Shown here in pieces: positions 1 to 5,215 of a stretch of DNA of 9,062 bases. The notes beneath the pieces were generated by a model, which was not told where the DNA came from, did no database searches, and saw nothing but the letters and a program-made list of their open reading frames with translations. How positions within the stretch are numbered: position 1 is the stretch's first letter; every line of letters starts with the position of its first letter. Location: assembly GCA_038251885.1 (NCBI GenBank), contig JBBSAX010000208.1, positions 1-9,062 on the forward strand, written 5' to 3'. Origin of the DNA: JAHCHG01 sp038251885. Lineage in GTDB: Bacteria; Acidobacteriota; Blastocatellia; Pyrinomonadales; Pyrinomonadaceae. Both the position numbers and the translations under genes were made by a program.

Positions 1-5
1 AAGCT

Positions 6-338
6 ATGAAATTATTCTCGAAAAATTTTCAGAAAAGAATCGCCGGACAAAAAATCTTCCGCTCCAGAAAGTTTAAAGGTTTGGCGATTCTGTTTGCTTG
101 TATAGGCTTGCTCCTTTGCCCCGGCGCGTTTCACATCAAACAACTAACTCAGCACACCATCGAAAAAGAACGCGCTAACCGAGTAAATGAAAATGAAATT
201 ACTTTCGAGAAAATTCCTCACCAACCTCATTATTTCAATCAGTTTGTTACGTTTATTCAAAACACAAAAAACGTCCGCTTAGAAAATAATTTTAAAGAAT
301 TCGAGAACTTAAAAAGCGAATTACGAAAGATTGTTTAA
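6..338 (+). CDS. Small single-pass membrane protein of unknown function, possibly 5'-truncated
   Basis: The reading frame gives 110 residues. The N-terminus is strongly basic (many K/R in residues 2-25). One hydrophobic segment follows at about residues 24-43 (GLAILFACIGLLLCPGAF), then a hydrophilic tail rich in K, E and N that looks alpha-helical or coiled-coil (about residues 85-108). The positive-inside rule suggests that the N-terminus is cytoplasmic and the tail is outside. A long, poorly cleavable signal peptide is the alternative. I do not recognise the family. Only five bases precede the ATG, with no stop in them, so the real start and the ribosome binding site could lie outside the window. 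No gene follows closely in an intact state: the next 580 bases look degraded. Function cannot be assigned. Confidence 0.5.
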   Translation: MKLFSKNFQKRIAGQKIFRSRKFKGLAILFACIGLLLCPGAFHIKQLTQHTIEKERANRVNENEITFEKIPHQPHYFNQFVTFIQNTKNVRLENNFKEFENLKSELRKIV

Positions 339-389
339 ATTGCAAATCCAAACATTTCAGAGAGTTTGGTCAAACCCTAAACTTTGCCG

Positions 390-921
390 ATGCCTCTGTT
401 TTTCGAATGTCGGCGCGGTTTTGTTTTGTCCTTACAAAACGCAAAAGTCTTGATCGAAACGCTTTGGAAATATCATTTCAAAACTGGCACAGAATCATTT
501 AATCATGGCAAAAATATCGCGATTTTTGAATGAAATAACGGTGAATATTGGCGCGAATTGAAGATGCCGATGCTTGGTTGGGAGTTACTTTATGCCGAAA
601 AAAACAACGAAAGAATTTTTGCTAACAGCGAAGAAATATTAGAATCAATGCTCGAAAACAAACCAGCGGAAAACGTGGAAATTAAGCCAGATACTTCCTT
701 CGATAAATTTACAATTAAGTCAGCACGATGCGCTTTTTAATTCGGTAATGCAAATCATTCACCAACAAGAAATACAAAGCGACGACACCGAATCTTTTGA
801 TTTTTTTTTTGATAATGTCGAAAATTTGTTTGAGGTTTTATCAAAGGTAAATCGTGTTGAAATTAAAAAAAGTTCTTCGAAAAATTACTTAACCGAAGAA
901 CTGGAATTTATTTTGGAATAA
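390..921 (+). pseudogene. Remnant of an unrecognised gene, broken by an in-frame TGA and a frameshift
   Basis: From the ATG at 390 a protein-like reading runs to an in-frame TGA at 531-533. It continues naturally in the same frame (NNGEYWRELKMPMLGWELLY) to a stop at 738-740. Sequence just before the TGA (KNIAIFE) and after it joins smoothly, as if a Trp TGG had become TGA. Somewhere between 643 and 738, most likely near 690-715, the protein-like reading moves to the next frame (NLQLSQHDALFNSVMQ) and continues to TAA at 919-921. One inserted base or two lost bases would explain this. The tail is acidic and helical-looking. If only the last piece is translated, an ATG at 748 would give a 57-residue protein. 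I do not recognise the family, and the segment 339-389 shows no convincing coding. Alternatives are two or three separate tiny ORFs, or sequencing errors. Its end lies two bases from the end of the convergent protease gene, with no terminator between them. Confidence 0.45.
801..810 (+). repeat. Homopolymer run of ten T's inside the gene remnant
   Basis: Ten consecutive T's encode part of an FDFFFD stretch in the third segment of the broken gene. In the present length the downstream frame stays open to the stop at 919-921. Such a run is prone to slippage and to sequencing error. It is not the cause of the frameshift proposed upstream at about 690-715. Confidence 0.8.
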
Positions 922-923
922 TT

Positions 924-3869
924 CTACTGATTTACTAATCGAACCAAATTAACCATTCCGAATGAAAGTTCGGCGCGGGTTAAAGCGCGGTTCGGATTGA
1001 ATTTATTGCCATCAATTGTAACAAATCCATTTTGCAGTGCGACCGCCACATAGCCGCGATATTGGCTTGGAATTGAACTCGCATCGGTTACGTTTGAAGA
1101 TAAATATGTTGATGATACCCGATCTTCAAGACCCGCAGCTTTTACTAAAGCAACAGCAGTAATTAATTTGCTTGCCGAATCATTCGGTTTGAAGTTACTT
1201 CCATTTGAAACATCATAAAAAAGTCTGTCAGAGTGAACACTTTCAACGGCGGTTCGGTCGGTCAGATTTTTAACATCCGGGAATATCGGACTTGCCGCGA
1301 CATATTGTAAAACTCTTCCGCTTCTGAGCAATGATTCGGCTAATTCGGCGCGGGTTACGGCAGAATTAGGATGGAATTTCGAGCCTTGAGTTGAAACAAG
1401 AAATTTTCGCAAACTTTCTTTAACGACCGATTGCATTTGCGGAGAAATTGTTTCTAAATCCGAAATTCTTGAAAATTCGACTTGTGTTGTTTCTATCTTA
1501 CCGAAATATCTCTGCGAAGTTCCGATGTTATTTGAATGTTGGACAACCGCCCGATAATTTTGCGCTGACGGATTATTAAAACTGATTTTTTCGCTTGTTC
1601 CGGTCAAACCGGGCAAGTTGAGCGAGTTGGAGTTTCCGACCAAATTACTTTGCGAATCATATAATTTCAAGCTCAAATCGTTCACGCTCATTCCCCAAAC
1701 GATATTTATTCCGGCTTGAATCGTATCGTCGGCAATCGGAAACTGATTAACTCGCGCCGAACCCGGATTTGCCGTTTCTTCAAAAGTATATGCAACAGAA
1801 TTTGTGAATTTTATTGATTTATTATCTAGAATCGAACGATAAAGTCCCATTCTGCGAGACGGAAATGCGGATTCTAAGACTGAGCCGTAAGTATTTAAAA
1901 CTCCCGCGCCGACTTCGTGGCTGAATTTTTCGGGCAAAGGCGTTGCCGTGCGCTGTAAAATATCTTTAACCTCTGCCGGAGTCAGATTCGGGTTTGCTTC
2001 GAGCATCAAAGCAATTGCGCCTGCAACTTGCGGTGCGGAAAAAGATGTTCCGCTCGCTGTTGTGTAAAAAGGAATTTCACCCGGCGTTAATCTTTGCAAA
2101 TCGGCACCGGCAACTCCGAGGGTTCCGGTTTGTGTTCCCAAACTTCGCAGACTCACGACATTTACGCCTGTTGCAACCAGAGTCGGTCTTTGATTTGAGC
2201 CGAAAACACCGCGTGAAGAAAAACCTGCCAACTTCCCTTTTTCATCGGTTGCACCGACGGAAACTACCCACGGTGCAGCGGCATAAGGATTTAACGAACC
2301 GTTGCCCGAACCTGAATTTCCTGCCGAAACGACGACATTTATGCCTCGGTCAGTCAACATTTTGGTTGCGACATTGACCGGATCGTTGTAATCGAAAACC
2401 GTGTTTGCGGAAAAACTGCAATTAACAACCCGGACATTATAATTGCCACCGCGCTCTAAAATATAATCAAAACCCGACAGAATGTAAAAAAGGTTTAAGT
2501 CTCCCGCGCTCAAACCGAGAATTTTCGCACCGGGAGCAACGCCGTTGTATTTTCCGCCCGATGAAACTCCGCTGGCGGCAATCACACCTGAAACGAATGT
2601 TCCGTGTCCGCTGACCGGATCGGTATTTACGACATTTTCAACCGGATTCGGATTGGTAAATCCGAGCGGAACGCTTTGCGTATCGGCTAGTTTTACATTT
2701 TGAATTACTCTGCCGGCAAGATCATTATGTTGGGAATTTACGCCCGTATCTAAAACTGCAACCGTAATGTTTCTACCTGAAACCGGCATCCCGCCGTTTT
2801 TGGTTTGTAAATCCCGATCAGGTGCGACCTTTTGAATTCCCGTATTTTTGAAAAACGGATCGGAATTTAAACTTAAAGTTCGGTTTCCGTAAATTGAGCG
2901 AACATTAGCAAGTCTTGAAACGGCAATTAGTTGCTGACGGGTTGCCGTTACAATTATCATCGGCAGTACTTTAAATCGTGTGCCGCCCAAAATGCCGATT
3001 TGCCGCAATGAATTCAGATCATTTTCGTCCGGCAAATAGTGAAAAACTATTATTGCATTAATGTTGCTGTCATCCGTCACCTGATTCAGCAAAATGGCTA
3101 ATTCCGGGTCTATTGAATTCATTCCCTGTTGAGTATTATTGTCAATCTGACCGTCTGCACCTGTTAAAGTTACGCCTTCAGCACCTATAATCCTGATTCC
3201 TTGCGCCGCCGTAAATGCTATGCCGTCCGCACCTGTCAGCGTAACTCCCTGCGGATTAATCAGGTTAAACACAACTCCGTTCGTATCGAAACCCGTGATC
3301 GAATCTGCTCCGGTCAGTGTTACGCCGTCCGCGCCTGTTAATGTTACGCCGTCTGCACCCGTTAATGTTACGCCGTTTTCGCCGATCCGGGCAAAACCGT
3401 CCGCACCCGTTAAAGTTACACCATCTGCACCCGTTAAAGTTACACCGTTCGGCTGTATTATTTTGATTGAATCTGCCCGATATGTTGTGCCGTCCGCGCC
3501 TGTCAAAGTTACACCGTCCGCCCCCGTTAAGGTTACGCCGTCTGCGCCTGTCAAAGTTACACCGTCCGCGCCCGTTAAAGTTACACCATTCTCTCCAATA
3601 TAGGTTAAACCATCCGCTCCGGTTAAAGTTACGCCGTCTGCGCCTGTCAAAGTTACACCGTCTGCGCCCGTTAAAGTAATTCCGTTTGATTTATATGTAA
3701 GAAAACTATCTGCTCCGGTCAAACTTACGCCGTCTGCTCCGGTCAAACTTACGCCGTCTGCTCCGGTCAAACTTACGCCGTTTGATTTTGAAAATAAAAT
3801 CCCCGCCTGCGCCGTATTTAAAGCAAATAGAAAAAGTAAAATTAAGCAGAAAAGTTTTCTTTTTAACAT
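924..3869 (-). CDS. Secreted subtilisin-like (S8) serine protease with octapeptide repeats and C-terminal SLH modules
   Basis: This 981-residue protein is predicted to be exported and to act as an endopeptidase outside the cytoplasm, probably at the cell surface. Residues 1-22 form a signal peptide (basic start, leucine-rich core, AQA end). Residues 31-239 hold 17 copies of an octapeptide, consensus GVTLTGAD, in blocks of one to four. About residues 268-332 resemble an inhibitor I9-type propeptide. The S8 domain spans about 365-665 with all key residues visible: Asp374 in AVLDTG, His422 in GHGTFVSG, oxyanion Asn518 in SAGNSG and nucleophile Ser609 in SGTSFSAP. A beta-rich linker (about 670-800) follows. 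Three SLH-like modules occupy about 805-980. The first and third keep the TRAEL motif (839-843, 964-968), while the second has ASKLI instead. SLH modules normally anchor proteins to cell-wall or surface polymers. Upstream of the ATG only a weak AGG lies 11 bases away. An active, surface-held protease is the simplest reading; the substrate is unknown. Confidence 0.93.
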   Translation of the reverse strand: MLKRKLFCLILLFLFALNTAQAGILFSKSNGVSLTGADGVSLTGADGVSLTGADSFLTYKSNGITLTGADGVTLTGADGVTLTGADGLTYIGENGVTLTGADGVTLTGADGVTLTGADGVTLTGADGTTYRADSIKIIQPNGVTLTGADGVTLTGADGFARIGENGVTLTGADGVTLTGADGVTLTGADSITGFDTNGVVFNLINPQGVTLTGADGIAFTAAQGIRIIGAEGVTLTGADGQIDNNTQQGMNSIDPELAILLNQVTDDSNINAIIVFHYLPDENDLNSLRQIGILGGTRFKVLPMIIVTATRQQLIAVSRLANVRSIYGNRTLSLNSDPFFKNTGIQKVAPDRDLQTKNGGMPVSGRNITVAVLDTGVNSQHNDLAGRVIQNVKLADTQSVPLGFTNPNPVENVVNTDPVSGHGTFVSGVIAASGVSSGGKYNGVAPGAKILGLSAGDLNLFYILSGFDYILERGGNYNVRVVNCSFSANTVFDYNDPVNVATKMLTDRGINVVVSAGNSGSGNGSLNPYAAAPWVVSVGATDEKGKLAGFSSRGVFGSNQRPTLVATGVNVVSLRSLGTQTGTLGVAGADLQRLTPGEIPFYTTASGTSFSAPQVAGAIALMLEANPNLTPAEVKDILQRTATPLPEKFSHEVGAGVLNTYGSVLESAFPSRRMGLYRSILDNKSIKFTNSVAYTFEETANPGSARVNQFPIADDTIQAGINIVWGMSVNDLSLKLYDSQSNLVGNSNSLNLPGLTGTSEKISFNNPSAQNYRAVVQHSNNIGTSQRYFGKIETTQVEFSRISDLETISPQMQSVVKESLRKFLVSTQGSKFHPNSAVTRAELAESLLRSGRVLQYVAASPIFPDVKNLTDRTAVESVHSDRLFYDVSNGSNFKPNDSASKLITAVALVKAAGLEDRVSSTYLSSNVTDASSIPSQYRGYVAVALQNGFVTIDGNKFNPNRALTRAELSFGMVNLVRLVNQ
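3153..3780 (-). repeat. 24-bp coding repeat array encoding GVTLTGAD octapeptides, 17 units in seven blocks
   Basis: Units start at protein residues 31, 39, 47, 63, 71, 79, 95, 103, 111, 119, 142, 150, 166, 174, 182, 208 and 232 of the S8 protease. The variants are GVSLTGAD (first three) and GITLTGAD (fourth). Spacers of 8 to 18 residues separate blocks. Several spacers (SFLTYKSN, GLTYIGEN, GFARIGEN) are exactly eight residues and look like degenerate units. Synonymous codons differ among most units while the peptide is conserved, which points to selection on the protein. The pattern of alternating Val/Leu followed by a Gly-Ala-Asp-Gly turn suggests short beta-strands joined by turns, perhaps a beta-solenoid or beta-roll; this is inference. 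Confidence 0.95.
3709..3780 (-). repeat. Perfect 3 x 24-bp tandem repeat (the GVSLTGAD units)
   Basis: Three consecutive 24-base units at 3709-3732, 3733-3756 and 3757-3780 are identical base for base. Other units of the same array differ at synonymous positions. These three also share Ser instead of Thr at the third residue. That combination indicates a recent local duplication at the 5' end of the array. Confidence 0.95.
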
Positions 3870-3911
3870 AATAGGGTTGACCTAAAACCTCAGAATGATT
3901 AAAACCATGGG

Positions 3912-3940
3912 ATAATAAATGTATTAAATTAAAACAGCAA
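3912..3940 (-). promoter_or_regulatory. Putative sigma70-type promoter of the S8 protease gene
   Basis: Read on the minus strand, TTGCTG (3940-3935) is followed by a 17-base AT-rich spacer and TATTAT (3917-3912). This would place the transcript start near 3905 and give a leader of about 35 bases before the ATG at 3869. A second possible -10, TATAAT at 3945-3940, has no good -35. The consensus for this unidentified organism is unknown, so the call is tentative. Confidence 0.4.
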
Positions 3941-4138
3941 TTATATAAGATAAGTTTGATTTGGGTAGGGTTTGTGTCTGAATTGTAAACACAAATTCCT
4001 ACATTAATCAATAATCAATTTGTAAAAAAACAAAAGGCAAATTTTGTGCCTATTTTTCGATTGAATTTGAAAATCCAGAATATATTTTTGAAATAAATAA
4101 ACTGAATTATCAACTATGGCAATCATATTTAAGATAGG

Positions 4139-4203
4139 TTGAGAAATTCTTGAGAAATCGAAAAAAACTTATAAACTTTCGATTAATCTCAAGAATTTCT
4201 CAA
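4139..4203. promoter_or_regulatory. Long inverted repeat (operator or leader hairpin) upstream of the NTPase gene
   Basis: The left arm 4139-4163 and right arm 4177-4203 are reverse complements over 25 bp, with only two extra bases in the right arm (the TT of GATTAATC versus GAAATC) and a 13-base loop at 4164-4176. The left arm itself contains TTGAGAAAT twice (4139-4147 and 4150-4158), 11 bases apart. The right arm mirrors this, with TCTCAAG spaced likewise. A possible -10, TATAAA at 4170-4175, sits in the loop. The element ends 27 bases before the ATG at 4231. It could be a dimeric repressor or activator site around the promoter, or an RNA hairpin in the leader. No T-run follows, so it is not a usual terminator. 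Confidence 0.6.
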
Positions 4204-4230
4204 GTCAGTTGAATCATTATCGAAATCGTT

Positions 4231-5061
4231 ATGATGTTGAACTATACATTCCACGAAAACATAGATGAAAGCGACTCGATAATGCTTTTTGAATCCATTT
4301 CACATTCTTCAAAAACTACTGATATGAAGGGGAAATTTAATGATGTTCGGATAATTTCGGAAAAAATCAGCATTCCGAAAGCCGATTATAATTTTTGTCG
4401 TCCGCGTTTGACCGAATTGCTTTCCAAACAGAGCGAACAATTCGGAAATTCATTTATTTTAGGACGTGCCGGAACGGGGAAAAGCACTTTGGCAATCGAA
4501 TTTGCCAAAGATTACCAGAGTGTTGCGTGGTTTCGGGTTGATTCAACCGATTCCGATTGGGAAACTTTTTCACAATATCTTATTTCAAGTTGCCAAAATG
4601 CTCTACCGAATTTGGATTTCGGTTTTTCCAATGTTCCTTCAAATCAAAGCCAAGAAACAAAAGTTTTGAAATTCTTGGAAAAACTTTTTTATAAACTCGA
4701 AACGGCATCGCAAAAAGATCGTTTTTTGATAATTCTCGACGATCTGCACAATGTTTTCGATGCCGAATGGTTTGAAACATTTTTTAAAGGTTTGCTTTCT
4801 TATCAGTTTCCGAATGTTCACATATTATTGCTGTCGCGTAGCAAACCGCCGTTTCCGTTGTGGCGTTTGCGTTCAAAACAACAACTGGGGTTTTTGGAGG
4901 AAAGTCTTTTACTTTTTACAGGCGGCGAATTGGAAGAATTTTTAAAAAACGAAAAATTTTCTACAAGAAAAATAAAACAAATTCACAAAGATTCTTACGG
5001 TCGAATCTCAAAAATTTTGGAGTGGCTCGACTTGCAGTTCATACATAAAACTGCCGGATAA
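4231..5061 (+). CDS. Stand-alone MalT-type STAND P-loop NTPase, lacking sensor and DNA-binding domains
   Basis: This 276-residue protein matches the N-terminal NTPase part of MalT-like regulators. After a poorly conserved 45-residue leader come CRPRLTELL (about 56-64), Walker A GRAGTGKST at 78-86, a FRVDSTDSD strand-turn (101-109), Walker B LIILDD at 166-171, and LLLSRSKPPFPLWRLRS at 199-215, the family's Arg/Pro-Pro-Leu segment. The tail (about 229-270) resembles the ELxxF and GW-type region in degenerate form, and the protein stops there. No winged helix, TPR or HTH follows, whereas relatives normally have 800-1100 residues. It should bind ATP in the cytoplasm; without an output domain its role is unclear. 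Homology with the neighbouring 1085-residue protein is visible (RPRLTE, D-TDSD, LDD, PPL). The start is uncertain: ATG at 4231 or 4234, with no clear ribosome binding site; ATG at 4282 or 4324 are in-frame alternatives. Codon use looks more AT-rich than in the neighbours. It could be a truncated copy or a modulator. Confidence 0.82.
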   Translation: MMLNYTFHENIDESDSIMLFESISHSSKTTDMKGKFNDVRIISEKISIPKADYNFCRPRLTELLSKQSEQFGNSFILGRAGTGKSTLAIEFAKDYQSVAWFRVDSTDSDWETFSQYLISSCQNALPNLDFGFSNVPSNQSQETKVLKFLEKLFYKLETASQKDRFLIILDDLHNVFDAEWFETFFKGLLSYQFPNVHILLLSRSKPPFPLWRLRSKQQLGFLEESLLLFTGGELEEFLKNEKFSTRKIKQIHKDSYGRISKILEWLDLQFIHKTAG

Positions 5062-5100
5062 TGTGCTCTCCTTTAATCAAATGCCTCTTTTGAGGATTGT

Positions 5101-5132
5101 AAGCCTGACTTTTTAAGTCGGGCTTTTTTTTT
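5101..5132 (+). terminator. Rho-independent terminator after the stand-alone NTPase
   Basis: The stem AAGCCTGACT (5101-5110) pairs with AGTCGGGCTT (5116-5125), with one G-U pair and a 5-base loop. It is followed at once by an uninterrupted T-run up to 5132. It lies 39 bases past the stop of the NTPase gene. It therefore separates that gene's transcript from the large regulator downstream. Confidence 0.9.
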
Positions 5133-5148
5133 ATCCAAATCGGCTTTC

Positions 5149-5177
5149 TCGAAAAGTTTTTTTAACTATGCGATAAT
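5149..5177 (+). promoter_or_regulatory. Putative extended -10 promoter of the large regulator gene
   Basis: GATAAT at 5172-5177 is preceded by TGC (5169-5171), an extended -10 arrangement. A weak -35-like TCGAAA (5149-5154) lies 17 bases upstream. A start near 5184 would give a leader of about 32 bases. The strong terminator just before makes an own promoter here likely, but the exact elements are a guess. Confidence 0.4.
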
Positions 5178-5215
5178 GTTTTGAAAAAACAAATCCATTT
5201 AGTGGCGAGAAATAA

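Larger units (their letters stand above)
3870..4230. other. Divergent intergenic region between protease and stand-alone NTPase
   Basis: This 361-bp, very AT-rich stretch separates two genes that point away from each other, so it should hold both promoters. Near the protease it contains a plausible promoter (3912-3940). Near the NTPase it contains a long inverted repeat (4139-4203). A small inverted repeat, AGGCA/TGCCT at 4035-4051 with T-runs on both sides, is too weak to call a terminator. I found no convincing ORF and no tRNA-like fold. Readable ORFs entering from the left are antisense shadows of the protease repeats. Confidence 0.7.

Noticed and set aside
332..502. Alternative reading frame over the start of the gene remnant (FADASVFRMSARF and onward to TAA at 500)
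   Set aside because: It has no good start codon and joins less naturally to the downstream protein-like sequence than the frame from 390, though it cannot be excluded.
1994..2377. Plus-strand 127-codon frame opposite the S8 catalytic domain
   Set aside because: Composition is rich in R, L and H with no domain, as expected for the antisense of a well-supported coding region.
3220..3679. Plus-strand open frames of up to 127 codons rich in SAPVKVTP or similar repeats
   Set aside because: They are exact antisense shadows of the 24-bp protease repeats. The repeat length is a multiple of three, which keeps all frames open.
3153..3780. CRISPR-like array
   Set aside because: The 24-bp units are mostly contiguous, without unique spacers of constant length, and are clearly coding in frame with the protease.
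3706..4011. Minus-strand 101-codon frame ending in RRRKFDRS repeats
   Set aside because: It overlaps the protease start in another frame, its repeats come from the same 24-bp units, and its N-terminal part lies in AT-rich non-coding sequence.
4035..4058. Small inverted repeat AGGCA/TGCCT with nearby T-runs as a terminator
   Set aside because: The stem is only five base pairs with one AT-rich loop, and no gene ends beside it on either strand.
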